Positions 13,652 through 25,147 of a stretch of 64,000 nt of DNA are shown here, in pieces. Positions within the stretch are counted from its first letter, which is position 1. Every line of letters starts with the position of its first letter. The notes under the pieces were generated by a model that saw only the letters and a program-made list of their open reading frames with translations, was not told the DNA's origin and ran no database searches. A program made the position numbers and the translations under genes. The DNA comes from Sycobia sp. Sy_11 (taxonomy: Eukaryota; Arthropoda; Insecta; Hymenoptera; Epichrysomallidae): the NCBI GenBank assembly GCA_018907035.1, contig JACCIC010000221.1:445501-509500 (forward strand), given 5' to 3'.

Positions 13652-15931
13652 CTCTCTTTCCCTGGAATGTCTGGACCGTTGCCGCGATTCTATTTATTCG
13701 ATTTTCCAAAAATTTGAATTTCGTTTCTGCGTACTAAAAGACACCGAGGTCGGAAATCCATGACATATATCATAGCAATAAAGGTCCTTGGTTTAATTTT
13801 TAAAAAAATTAATATTAATTATATTTTAATTCAGTATTAATTTAATGAATCATTTAATGAAAGAAGACATTTTACAAAAAGGTATTCAACTGAAAGGTAA
13901 AGAATTCTAACACGATTTTCTTGTAATTTAATCGTTCTTCAAAATATGCTCACTAAAAGTCATAAATTATAAACATCTAGTAAAAGTTCAAATTAGTTTA
14001 ACAATATATTCCACATATATTTAAAATGCTTATTTAAATTTAAATAATAAACATTATTAAATAATAACATTGTTACGGTTTCAAATTTTAAAAAACAAAC
14101 CTAATTACATTATCTACCCTTTGCAAACAGAATTTTTTCATACAGTTTCTTTAACTAAACTTTAGTCTTTCATATTATGTCGAATAACACCTTTGTCTTG
14201 GAAAGCTCGCACAAATGCTTTATTTTCTTTTTTTCAATGACTTTATTGTCTTTGTCAATGTCAAATTTTCAATTCTCAAATATACGATCAAATGGGTGGT
14301 AGTATATTTTTAAGTATTTTAATCGACTGCTGCGCTATTAAGCATCGATTTTTAACAATGCACTTCGTGTTGGCAGTGATTTTTATACCCAGTTAACATG
14401 CGCCGATCGCCGTTTCGCTAATTATGTAGAATTTTCCGAACTATGTAAATGCTGCATTAAATATTATATGTAATAAATGCTACATTGGAGGCTCGTAGAA
14501 CTACGCAGTTTCAACAGCAATATATATATATACATATATATACAAGCGCCAATTGAGACTGAAATTATGTATTAAGTGACTTTTAGCTGTTTCAAACACG
14601 TAGCTTCTGTTTGACAGCTATTTGTCGAGAGGATGCCAAACTTTTATCGGTGAGGACACGTTTATGTTATGAATTTGATGGATGAATCATTCAAAGAACA
14701 TTTTTATATAAAAGCTTATTTCCAGCTTTTTATTTGGATTTATTTATTTATCAATAAAGAAAATAAAAATAGTCGGTAAAATTTCATTAGTACGTTAATA
14801 AATTAGCACTGATTTATTATATAATACTAGCAATCTTATTATAGAAAAAACAAACATTCTCTCTGAATGTTAGTTCGAATATTTTTCAAAAAATACACTA
14901 TTAGAAAAAAAAGATTTATAAAATCTCGATACTTCTAATGAACATCGTACGAAAATGCAGTATCGCATTGGTAAATAATTGTATAAAACAGTAAATATAT
15001 CGTAAAAGTTAAAATAATACATATAAATTAACAGCTAAGTTGAATTTTTCATCGATGTATTTTATCTTGAGAATGAGATAAAAATGAATAATTTCCCGAG
15101 TCACATTCTTCCTTGATATCGATCAAAGTATTGGCATTTAGAGTCTTGGAATATTTTCGGCTGATCTGAAATAGGCAAAATCGTGCATTATAATGCCTCA
15201 TATTTCATTAGGAAGGGGCGTAAAAATAGATGTATTCGATAATTCCTCTGAATGTTATGTATAGTAATGAGTAGTGATTAAGGTAATAAAATTTAAGCAA
15301 ACAATATGTTAAAATTTTCAAATACTCAAATAGAATATAAATTTCATATGCCGGGTGACACAAAGTATAAATATATAATATTTCTGTTTACACGCCCACA
15401 GACCGGCAATGTCATATCCGAGGTAATTTGATGCGCTCAATCCGAATCTGGACTCGGAATTATTCAACAATCTACAGATGGCCATTGACACGCGTATTAT
15501 TAAAAAATTCAAAATTCCGCATATAGGTTTGCGTCGAATGATAAACAGCAAGCTATCGAATACCGCAACAAAAAAAAAAAAAAAACGTCGGCAGTGGCTT
15601 GTGATAAAAGGCTCCAGTTTTGCCGATACCGTGCCCGAGGATTCGCAATTGAAATAAAAAAAATCTTCTTTTTTCGCTGTGCTTTTTAATTTAGATGATT
15701 TCTCAAATCTAGGAATCGATAGAATAACTCAGAGTTCATATTCAGATTCGGATCGTTAAATTCCTTCTGGTACACCAGGTCCAGTCCATGACTGTGAAAT
15801 TTCGTCGAATTACGTCGTTCCCGAGATTTATCAAAAACGTCAAAAAAAATAAAAATTCTTTTCTTTTTCGATCATCCGAAACTTGTCCCATAAGATCCAA
15901 TAAGGAAACGTTCGAGATCCAATACAACGAT

Positions 15932-16144
15932 CTAACACATAATAAGCCTTACGCTGAGCTCGTTGTCCTGCAGGCCACAGGCCAGAACCCTCTGGATCTC
16001 CGCCTGGACCCTGGCCGCGGTCTCGAAGCTCATCTCCTTCAGCCGACGGGCGACGCTCCGCGCGAAGAGCTCGTAACGGTCCTCGTCGTATTTCCGCTCG
16101 CTCGGTCGGGTCTCGGCTCGGCAGTCGCGCGTCGATTTCACCCC
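15932..16144 (-). CDS. MADF-BESS gene exon 3: BESS motif and stop
   Basis: This 3' coding exon has 70 codons and a TAG stop at 15934-15932. After GVKSTRDCRAE and a charged stretch, residues 24-55 of the exon match the BESS motif: a Tyr-Glu-Leu-Phe entry, the first helix (SVARRLKEM) and the second helix (RVQAEIQRVL). BESS motifs mediate self-association or binding to partners. Two acceptors in the same frame are possible: GACGCAG (exon starts 16144) and AATCAG (starts 16162, six more residues, with a better pyrimidine stretch). The frame joins exon 2 in phase 0. The + strand open frame over the same bases is a shadow. Confidence 0.82.
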   Translation of the reverse strand, partial: GVKSTRDCRAETRPSERKYDEDRYELFARSVARRLKEMSFETAARVQAEIQRVLACGLQDNELSVRLIMC

Positions 16145-16162
16145 CTGCGTCCCGATTGGCGG

Positions 16163-16594
16163 CTGATTAATACAGGCGACGCGTAATTAGCCCCGGTTCT
16201 CGCTTCCTCAACCCCCCCCCACCCCACCCCCCGGGGGATCTCGGCACACAGCTCGCGCCGTCAGTCGACGCGACTTGCTTTTTCCACTTGCCCAGGCCCC
16301 GTGGCTAATTGGAGCGGGCGCGTCGATTTTAGCTCGGCCCTCGCGATAATTATCGCTCGTCGTGAAAAGCCGCGCGTTTAACGAGCCGTTTTATGCGCTC
16401 CCGATGACTCTTTCACGGGCAGAGTATGTGGGTTCACGTATTGGCGAATGCCCGTCGCAATGCGGACCTGACGACATTTGACATCTGATCCGACGATTCG
16501 TCGGACAATGCGCGAATAAAATGGGTCGCGCGATGTTTTACGAAATTTTCCGATGTTCAACAGGCGACTTACTTATTACATACGTACATACATA

Positions 16595-16647
<53 letters not shown>

Positions 16648-19044
16648 ACCAGTAGATTGTGCTCGGAACAGAACGTCTAGAAATGTGTACACTGCCAATT
16701 TTCCAATAATGCGGAACGAAGCGCGATAGGTCATCAGATACGAGCAAATCGAGGAAACTTTTCACTTTTAGGAAGCTACTGTTTTATTCGCTCGCTAACT
16801 TACTGCCCGCACAGGTAAAATCGTGGACAAGTGGCGCAGTGCCTGGGTCAGTCTATGATTAAGCTTAAGTTAGTTTGATGCGCGGTGAGCAGGGATTGAA
16901 AATGTGGAGGGACAAAAATCTATGTAAAAACATGGGAATATATGTAGATACGGAGTAAATAAATAAATAAATAAAGATTGATCATTTTTTTGCCGAATTA
17001 AAACAAAAGCTAGGTATTTTTTTGGTTAAAACCAGACTCATAAGCTGTTTTAAAAAATTAAAAAATTTTTTTTGCAATTATTATAAGCTTGTATAAAATT
17101 GAATTCGAAAAGTTTCAAGTATGTGGCTGAATTGAAAGTGCATGTATTATCAAGATATGAGCGGAAACTGAATTTTTAGATGAAAACTGAAACTGAAGGT
17201 AAATGACGTAAATTAAAAGTATTTAAAACGTCTGAAATAAATTTTACATTTCTTACTTAGATTTTTATAATCGTGAAAGAGTACGGTTGATCTTTTAGAC
17301 GTTTCACTGTTCGTTCAAAAGCGGATTAACTTTCAAATGTAGTTGGTCTACGGGCCCCTCGTGTTGGACAATCAAGTTTTTCCTTGACACGCTGCCAAGT
17401 TTATTGTAACTGTAGCGAGTTATGCCAAAAGTAAAAAAAATAATCAAAGATTTATATCATGGAACAAATGTCTTCTTGTCGAATTAAAAAGGACAACCCT
17501 ACTTTTATCAATTCTTCTCATTTTCAATGATTATGTGATATATTATTGTTTTTTCAAATAATTCTTAATAATTATTTTGATCAAAAAGTTTACTTCTAAT
17601 TTAATTATTGACTTCATTGGAAAAGAAAAACAAGTTATTCTAAAACTAAAAATTAAGCTTGCAAAAACACGTGGAGCCCTACTGTTATTAGATTTTTGGG
17701 TGAATACATAGATTCAGTTTAATTGAGTTTAATTAACCGTGTCCCTTTTTCTTCTAAGAAATTTTACAAATGACGCGGAAATTCTCCACAGCCGCGCTTT
17801 GATTGCACCCTGTCCAAGTATTGCAGTTATCTGGTTTTGACACGACAGCTTAAACTATCATCCAATAAGGAAGGTCTGAGGCGCGTGTATATCTAAGACA
17901 GTAATATAACACAGCCCTGCACTTTTCATAGTCTTTCGATTTATTGAACTTGCATGCCCAGCATTAATGAGCAAGAGTAAGATAACGCCGAGGGGCAATA
18001 CTTGAGCCGGACTCGACACAGGAGAAGTCGCCACACATGTCCGACATTTGAAAATAAAGAATTAAAATTTTTTTCAGATATCAATCGTGCGTGTTTTTTT
18101 TCCATCCTCGATTAAATATTTCAGAATCTGTTGAAATATTTTGCGTATTTCGAAAAATTGCTCTATTATCATCGAAGGCTAGTGCTTAAAAAAGAATGTC
18201 AAAAGGGTCAGTACCGTACGCTCGAATAAACATTAATTTTTCCACAATCGCAAAGCGAGGCCTTTCCCGAATTTGCTCGTACATGGAAATCTCGGGCGGT
18301 CGCCCCCACGGCAATGCCGATATTATATACTCTTGTACATCGTCCCTCCCGCCTAGTGAGGTGGTATCTCAAAAGCCAGTTGACCAAGGTAGAATCTCAT
18401 AGTCTATCGTCGAGCTTAAGAAGACAGTTTCTCAGAGAAATTATTCTCGCTTAAGTTTAGATCAGCAGAACTGACTCAATTCTCAATTTACTCAATTAAA
18501 CTTAATGGTTGAAAAAATCTTTAGCGTTCTTTACTCGTATCGCGTCCAGTGGCATTTATTATGAGGTAAGCTATTTAAATTATTTTTCATTATTAATCAT
18601 AGTATTATTAATAATAGTAAAATATTAATAGTCGTAATTAACGTAATCAGCGGTCGTATGAGAAATAGGTAGTAACGAGGGTGGCAGTGGTCCGAGTACA
18701 CGGAAATTCTATTGGAACACGAAATTTCCCGTGGAAGTCCAATTATTTACTCACCGATCCACATCCCTCGTTCCAGTTTCTCATCGTATTAATATTAAAA
18801 GTGTGCCTAACGATGAATACACTTACTTCACGGACGCTATGCGAGTAAAATAATCGAAAGGCTCTCGCGCCCTTTGTACTAAATTCGCAAAACATTGACA
18901 GTCGGCGCTGCCGGCTTAAATTTCAACAGAACAGCGGTTTTTTTTTTTTTTTTTTTTGTTTTCGTTATGCGCGCGATAAGCGCCAAACGGCTTCCGAGAC
19001 ACTTCCTCGCTGTGGCGGCGGCGAGGGCCTGTACTCGCCCTCAC
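16163..19044. other. Intron 2 of the MADF-BESS gene
   Basis: About 2.9 kb. The first 250 bases are GC-rich with C-runs; the rest is AT-rich with one (TA)n tract. No exon seen on either strand. Confidence 0.6.
16601..16643. repeat. (TA)n microsatellite
   Basis: About 43 bases of TA within the last intron of the MADF-BESS gene. Confidence 0.95.
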
Positions 19045-19421
19045 CGGCTCGGCGTCGAGACCGCGCAACGCCAAGCCGACCCCGTACGGATCCGAGCGCG
19101 TCCTCCGCGCGTCGAGGACGATCTTGGGCAGCAATCTGGCGATGTCCGAGTCGTCGGCGAAGAATCGCCCGGGCGCCCCGGCCGATCTCGCCCGCGGACC
19201 CGAGGGGCGCCAGGGCGCTCGGCAGGCGCGCGGCCCGCGGCTCGCCGCGATGTCGGGCGGCCCGTGCTGGCCCGGCTCGGCGTCGGGGGACGCCTCGGCG
19301 ACGCGCTGCCGAGGCTCGTCGAGGACGGGCAGCAGGTCGGCGTCTCGCGGGCCGCGCAGGAGTACTCGCTCGGCTCCTCGTCGCAGTAGTTGCTGCTGTA
19401 GCAGCGATCCTTCGAGTCGGC
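19045..19421 (-). CDS. MADF-BESS gene exon 2: linker, with a one-base frame break
   Basis: The acceptor CATATACAG (just after a (TA)n tract) starts the exon at 19421; a donor CCG|GTGAGG ends it at 19045. The length is 377 nt, one short of 378. Read in phase 0, the first part gives ADSKDRCYSSNYCDEEPSEY and on, with G/C third positions. After roughly 19290 this frame becomes unlikely, while the neighbouring frame is coding-like and contains FFADDSDIARLLPKIVLDAR and ends in phase 0, as exon 3 requires. The most likely break is the five-G run at 19285-19289 (+ strand), though any point between about 19300 and 19160 would fit. No GT/AG pair explains the shift. An assembly error is the first explanation; a true mutation is possible. 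Confidence 0.66.
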
Positions 19422-19435
19422 CTGTATATGCACAC

Positions 19436-19438
<3 letters not shown>

Positions 19439-19488
<50 letters not shown>
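19439..19488. repeat. (TA)n microsatellite beside a splice acceptor
   Basis: About 50 bases of TA in the first MADF-BESS intron, ending 18 bases before the exon 2 start. It occupies the place where a pyrimidine tract would normally be. Confidence 0.95.
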
Positions 19489-19492
<4 letters not shown>

Positions 19493-20460
19493 GTATAACC
19501 ATTAGTGATGATTTACATTTATCGTACATAAAATTAAATGCAATTATTTGTTATGATGACGAAACAATTCCGGGCAGTTTTTTTTTAAAATTCAGAAAAG
19601 GATAGTTTGGTTAAATTATGAAATCTTATAAACAATTAAAAAGAAGGTATTTTTTTAGCAATTTTTAGACGATTTAAAAAAGTACAATATTTTTATGTAA
19701 TATATTTATTGATTATTGAGACATATATAAGGCAAATCTCAAGCTTTCAAATGAGATCTTCTAAGTTGTTAAAATTCTCAGTTGAACAAGACTTAGAGAA
19801 AAGAGTGAGCGTGAGCGTAAATTTGCAGCTATGCCGTGACCAAATCAATATTTTAGATTTTATAAAGTTTAACTGATGTAATATAGAAAAATGTAACAAT
19901 CGCCGGATTTAACGAATTTAATAGCATAGTCTTGTTCTTTTTTTTCAAATCCTTTCAAACAATTACATTGTTGATCACAATTTATTTTGTCATCATCTCG
20001 TCGACGAACCACCCTCTGAAATTTACATTTGGGGGGGCCTAGCAAATAAACAAGTAAAATAAAAGGTCTTTTAAAAAATATTTATCATATAAACTCGTGC
20101 AAAATTATTCCGTGCTGAATTCTTTAGGCATTTCTATGAACTATAGTTAATCGTGCGCAAATGTATTTCAGTGTACTTACGAGCATGCGAAAAATAAAAT
20201 TTTACGCAACATTATATAAAAAATTATATAATACTAATTGTCGTGCTTGCATTATTACAAGAATTAATTTGAATAATTTTTTCGACGAACCAATAAAAAT
20301 ATATTAATAATAAAAAATTTCAATGACACAGTTCCCTTGCAACTTTAAATACGACATTATACAACGATGGACGTTTTTACAAATCCACGTACTCCATAGA
20401 CGACTCTATGGAGATGAGTCGACAAATTAATCGAAAATACCGAAATTAATGATAAACTTG

Positions 20461-20463
<3 letters not shown>

Positions 20464-20497
<34 letters not shown>
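20464..20497. repeat. (CT)n microsatellite
   Basis: About 34 bases of CT (GA on the gene strand), 27 bases into intron 1 of the MADF-BESS gene. Confidence 0.95.
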
Positions 20498-20501
<4 letters not shown>

Positions 20502-20523
20502 CTCCCGCGTACGGCCGACTCAC

Positions 20524-20910
20524 TTGTATCGTGTCGATCTCGTCCTGATTCAGGTGATCGTACAGAAAATTGTCGATCGCGTCGAACCAGACGAGCTGGG
20601 TCTCGTAGCCGAGGCCGTTCGAGCGCGCCTCGGCCATGCGCCTCAGCTCGTCGACGTACGTCTTGCGTATCTCGCGCAGCTTCATCATAACCTCGAGGAC
20701 GCTCGCGCCCGGCACCGGCAGCGCCTCGTAAATCGTCTCGTAGGCGAGCCGCCTCGCGTAGTAATTGAGATAGGAGTAGTGCTGCTTCTTCCACAGGCAG
20801 GGCTCGAGGCGATAGAGCCGCACCAGGTAGTAGACCTCGGCCTCGGTCCACTGGGCCTGCTTCGCCCGAAGCTCCCGGCCGAAACTGCGCTCGTCGCGGC
20901 GGTGGCTCAT
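20524..20910 (-). CDS. MADF-BESS gene exon 1: MADF domain
   Basis: The exon runs from the ATG at 20910 to a consensus donor CAA|GTGAGT (20524/20523), 129 codons, phase 0. Residues of about 21-115 match the MADF pattern: a Trp, then a helix with LVRLYRLEPCLW, then KKQHYSYLNYYARRLAYETI, then a third helix MMKLREIRKTYVDELRRM, and W/F/Y aromatic residues before the end. The domain in insect relatives has the same layout: first helix, a short-residue-then-Tyr turn, an RK-rich recognition region. Codon third positions are strongly G/C. The (CT)n tract at 20464-20497 starts just inside intron 1; the frame running on into it is an artefact. Confidence 0.86.
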
Positions 20911-23466
20911 CGTCGTCGGCGGGGCGCGAGGAATGGCGCGCGGGCGATGGGCGAGCGGCTGATCGCGTCGGTCGCGATTAATTTGGCAAACATCGTTTTA
21001 CGCGTGAAAAGTGCGGGCAACGCGCGGATTCTTAACCTCGAAAGTCATTGGAAGAGCGGTTGGAGTCGGAGTCACGCGTTACGTGCGTTTTGATATTTTT
21101 TTGTTTGGTTTTGTGTTATGTTTTTTTTTTTTTTTTTTTTGCCTTTTTCGAACGTTGCCCCGTGCTCTATTAGGCTATATTACGAACATTATGATGCAAG
21201 TAGCAGAAGTGCGATCTGTGCTTGGCATATTAATCACGCCAGGCTCGTGTGTCGTCTGACTTTCGAAACGTATTTTTATCTTATAAAATTACCTTTCTGA
21301 AGTCATTTGGATTAAAAGTATTATATCATAGCCCTATAGTTGTTCAATGCTTGTCACGACATCTTTTAGTAGGAATTTAAAATGTATTTCATTATTGAAA
21401 TAAATGAAGATTTCATTAGATTCTGTATTTAAATATTTATTAAATATTTATTAAATTCTGTATTTAAATATTAATTTAAATATTTATTCTGTATTTATTC
21501 ATGATTTAAACAATTTTTTTATCCATAGATCCGAAGTTAAATATGTTTTATTCAAATCTAACAGGAACTGTATTGAGGTTATCCTACATTTAAATCTGCA
21601 ATGCATAAAAAGTATAATTTTTCTGCAATATCTTCACATATAGTTATGTGGATAACAATAAATCACAATACTTATAATACTGCAATATACTTGATCATGA
21701 GAATGGAAAAGTATATATTATGTTCTATTTTTTCAGACTTAAAATACTATAAGTATTTTTTATACTTAATCTGGAACAATTATGGGATTGATAGAAAACT
21801 ACTTTCTATGGTATAATTATTTCTACTTTAAATGATATTATTATGATGGCATCTTTTATTAATTTAAATTATAAGTATAATTTTTATTGAAACATTAATG
21901 AAGAATAAGAAGATCGAATTTTACTTAAACTATAAATAATCATTCTGATGGTCAAATTTTGAAACTGAATGTAATTTTAACTCTATATGGAATTATTTTA
22001 TTATGTCAATTAGAAGAAATAACTCGAAATTTTTGTTGACAATTTTTGAGTCTAATATATTATTTTGACACAGTATTTCTTATCGAACAATAAGAGGTAT
22101 AAAAACTCTATTCTGAGTTATTAAAGTAAGAAATGAAAATTTCCCTGAAGAGGTATTTTCCTTGCATAGATTTTTAGAATCATTGAGATCGAAGAACTTA
22201 TTTTGAAAAATGCAATGTGAAATGTCATATGAGTAGATCGTTGAGAGGGTATTTCGAACGAATTCACTTGGAACTATCAAAGTATATTTATTTTGGCTGC
22301 CGGAGCCTAGTGCGGGTTTCCTCAAATTAATTTTCAAACGTTTGATCGCCGTTGAACTTTAAGCTATACAGCAATATGGTAGATTTCAACAATACGACAT
22401 CGTTTCTTTGCGCAGCTAATGTATGGATTCGTTGCTCGTTGCTTTAATTAGGAGACAAATACTGATTACCTACTAATAATTCACCATACGACAATGTACT
22501 TAATTGAAGAAAAATGTATGTTAAGAACTTCTATTTTTAAAGTTAGTTATTACAAGAGTATTATTCTAATTCTTATTAAGAACACTAGAGAAATTTAGTT
22601 ATCCTTGAAAGGTGTCCTTCTGCTGGGTCAAGTCTTCGAGAGAGGAGCTTCTTAAAGAGCGGCTATTTTAAAGCGCGAAATTTAATAAGGCAGCTCCTTC
22701 TGGAGGAAACGTGACACAAGCGTCGAAGTAACGTTTCAGAAGTTAAAGTCCACTCCAGTCGAACGGACAATCGTAAAAGGCCAGCGATCTCCGAGAATAA
22801 GACGTGGAGCGCCAGCGGGATGCCAAGGACGCTCAGGATTATCGCGCGCCGTGAGCGGACGGCGAGAATTCAGCACGAGTCGCCTTCGCGGGGAGCTCTC
22901 GCGAAGACGCCGGGAGCGCTTCTAAAAGCCGGCCACGTAATGTCGCTCGGCCGTGCCCTCGGAGCGCGGCGCGCAGAGAGGCGCGCGATGCTCGTACGGT
23001 TGGGAGGGGGAGGGGGAGGCGACGGGGTATAAGGCGACACCTCCCCCCCACACGCCGAACCCCGTCCCGCCGCCATCGTCGCTCCTTTATCAGGCGCGGA
23101 TTCATTTTTCTTCCCTCAACCCTCGGGCTGTCGCCGATGTAACTCTCGGTATTTCCGCTTCGGGAACGCGTCCCTCACCCCGAATTCCGCCCGTCGGCGG
23201 CGCCTTCGATCTTCCCTTCGGCGACTACATTCTTTCGCTTTCGCTCGCCCCGTTCCCTACGTCGTTCTCGGGCTCCAGGCGGCTTTTTGTTCCCCGCGGG
23301 GCGACGAGCGGCGGCGGCTGGGGGGGGGGGTGGCTGGCAATGCTCGTACAACGAAGTTCTCCCCCGCCCCTTCGCGAACCCTGTCGAAGCTCTTTGCCAA
23401 GCTCTCTATATTCGCCCGTTCGGATGTCGCGTTCTTCGTCATTTCGCCCGGTTCATTCGCGCGGAG

Positions 23467-23502
<36 letters not shown>

Positions 23503-24963
23503 CCTTTCTTTCCTTCCTTTATTTTTCTTTTTGTCGACTGCGCGTGATATCCGCACGACTACCTTTCCCGAGCCGACTGGGTTTCTTTTATCACTGTCGC
23601 CTTGAATACGGACCGGCTGTTGGATTAGATTTTAAAAACAGAAATTGAATCTTTTTCTTTTCATTCTCGTTATCATCACCGCCCCCCCCCCATAGGATTG
23701 AGTGTTCGATTCAAACAACCATGTTCATTTTTACCCAAATCAAGTCCGTATTTTAAAGAATGTAGAAAATTTGTTAAGCATTAATAGCTAGTTAATAAAT
23801 GTAAATTGAATAAAATTGAAATCAGTATATGAAATAAAATATTTCTTTGAGAAACATATGGAAATTGTAAATGAAACAAATATACTTTTAGACTGAATGT
23901 TAATATATTATCCTTTCAATTAATTTTCCTGTCTTGATACGGATATAATTGCATGGCGAATTAATTAAATGTTAACAAAATGTTTTTAGTAACACAAATA
24001 GATTAACTAAAATTTCGTTTAAGATTTATTTTGCCAACAATATTCTGACAAGCAGATTTCATGATATTCCGATCCTTTATTTCAATTTTTTATAATTTTA
24101 ATACCTACGGCTATCCTCTTCTCAAATATGGGAAGTGCACTTTTTATAATCACGCATTCGCCTTTTTACGACACGAGTACATAATTTATAAATTTTTTAT
24201 ATTGCGTATACGAACGCTATGTGAATAATTATACGTTACTATTCCCCATACCTAACGTTAATTATCGAGAAAAAAAATTATAAATCATTTAATCATATAT
24301 AATAAATCCTAAGCATACTTTATATTAGGTTTATTTCGTTATTACAATCATTTTTCGACCTGAAACCTGATAGCAAGAAATAAAATAAGCACAAAGTAAA
24401 ATTTTTTATATAAAGAATAGAGGTAATTTATTATAAAGTATCAAGTAACGTTTATCAAAGAACCGCCGTTCTTTTTTTCTTAATACATTCCCGATAGATC
24501 AGGGAAACAACTGATATGTACGTCGACGCTCAACCAATGCGGCGCTCTCGCAATTTTTCCATTTTTCCCGCCTGGATTTCCTGAAGACCTAAAGCGGACG
24601 AGGGCAATCGCGGCAGGCCGGGTGATAAATAGCCCGGCTTATTTGAAACGACAACACGCAAATAAGAGCGGAAAATGGATGAACCGCCGCGGCGCCAGGC
24701 CCGCGACTCACGGTAGCGCGTCGGGTAGGCGGGCGCGTGCACTTTTATTAGTTTACGGGGCCGCGTCAAAAGGAGCGTCGAGAGCGCTCGTCCGCGCAGG
24801 AAAGTTCGAAGTTCCAGCTAGGTATCCCGGGGTCCTCGAGAGAAAGAGAGAGAGGGGGGAGGGGAGAAAGGGGGGGAGAGAGAGAGAGAGAGAGACAGCT
24901 TTAAAGCTCGACGCAGAAAGGGCAAAAGCGACGGACGGGGGAGGCGACGGGGCTGAAAACTCG
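20911..24963. other. Upstream of the nested gene; still host intron 1
   Basis: 20911-21110 is GC-rich and is the likely promoter and leader of the MADF-BESS gene (- strand); no TATA box is evident. 21300-22600 is AT-rich. A GC-rich, pyrimidine-rich island at 22800-23620 contains only low-complexity frames (SFFLSF and Pro/Ser-rich). 23700-24500 is AT-rich with nothing recognisable. Confidence 0.5.
21420..21500. repeat. AT-rich short direct repeats
   Basis: TTCTGTATTTA(A/T) occurs at 21421, 21456 and 21487, the first two followed by a similar AAATATT stretch. Confidence 0.6.
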
Positions 24964-24971
24964 TATATAAG
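24964..24971 (+). promoter_or_regulatory. TATA box of a possible internal promoter
   Basis: TATATAAG stands alone in a GC-rich island, about 145 bases upstream of an ATG whose short frame ends in a strong donor. Transcription would start near 24995. Insect-type initiator-like CAGT sequences occur at about 25017 and 25034, somewhat too far for the usual 30-base spacing. The island has (GA)n upstream at 24840-24893 and CA-rich repeats downstream. This is inference only. Confidence 0.35.
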
Positions 24972-25113
24972 CGCTCCCGCGGCAAAGTTTTGTGTGTACT
25001 CGCGCCCGTAGTAATACAGTGCCGCGCGTTAGCTCAGTCCCGCACACATTCACTCGCGCGCGCGTGCACGCACACACATACACACAGACCGAGCAGTGCC
25101 GCGAGGACGCGAA

Positions 25114-25147
25114 ATGTTCCCTTTTGGTCCTCCGATGCGCGGTAGAA
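25114..25147 (+). CDS. Possible alternative first exon (exon 1b) of the membrane-protein gene
   Basis: An ATG with a purine at -3 opens 11 codons (starting MFPFGPPMRGR) and runs into a consensus donor A|GTGAGT at 25147/25148. It ends in phase 1, the same as exon 1a, and again supplies the A that makes a Ser codon with the first two bases of exon 2 at 32729. The resulting protein would have 115 residues: 12 residues, then the short linker, the membrane helix and the full cytoplasmic tail, with the sequon lost. Support comes from phase agreement, the donor and the upstream TATA box. Against it, the exon is very short and such a match can occur by chance. Confidence 0.38.

Larger units (their letters stand above)
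3242..15931. other. Intron 1 of the membrane-protein gene, proximal part
   Basis: Mostly AT-rich without convincing exons. GC-richer islands lie at about 7000-8050 and 11070-11680. The first has a donor-like TCATCG|GTATGT at about 7980 and an open frame at 7019-7546 that I could not support as a gene. Other content: four (TA)n tracts plus two more in the islands, the 42-base tandem repeats and a (CT)n tract. Confidence 0.6.
19422..20523. other. Intron 1 of the MADF-BESS gene
   Basis: About 1.1 kb of AT-rich DNA with (TA)n near the acceptor and (CT)n near the donor. No further exon seen. Confidence 0.6.
15932..20910 (-). other. MADF-BESS domain gene (three exons), nested in the host gene's intron 1
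   Basis: Three - strand exons (20910-20524, 19421-19045, 16144-15932) encode about 325 residues once a one-base frame break in exon 2 is allowed for. The N-terminus is a MADF domain (a Myb/SANT-like DNA-binding fold), the C-terminus a BESS motif (protein interaction); between them lies a Ser/Arg/Pro-rich linker. This order is that of Adf-1-like insect proteins, which act as DNA-binding regulators or chromatin factors in the nucleus. The gene sits wholly within intron 1 of the + strand membrane-protein gene. All junctions are phase 0. Which family member it is cannot be told from sequence alone; MADF-BESS proteins are numerous and diverge quickly. Confidence 0.82.

Noticed and set aside
25031..25043. 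TTAGCTCAGTCCC, like a tRNA A box
   Set aside because: No B box at the right distance and no cloverleaf.
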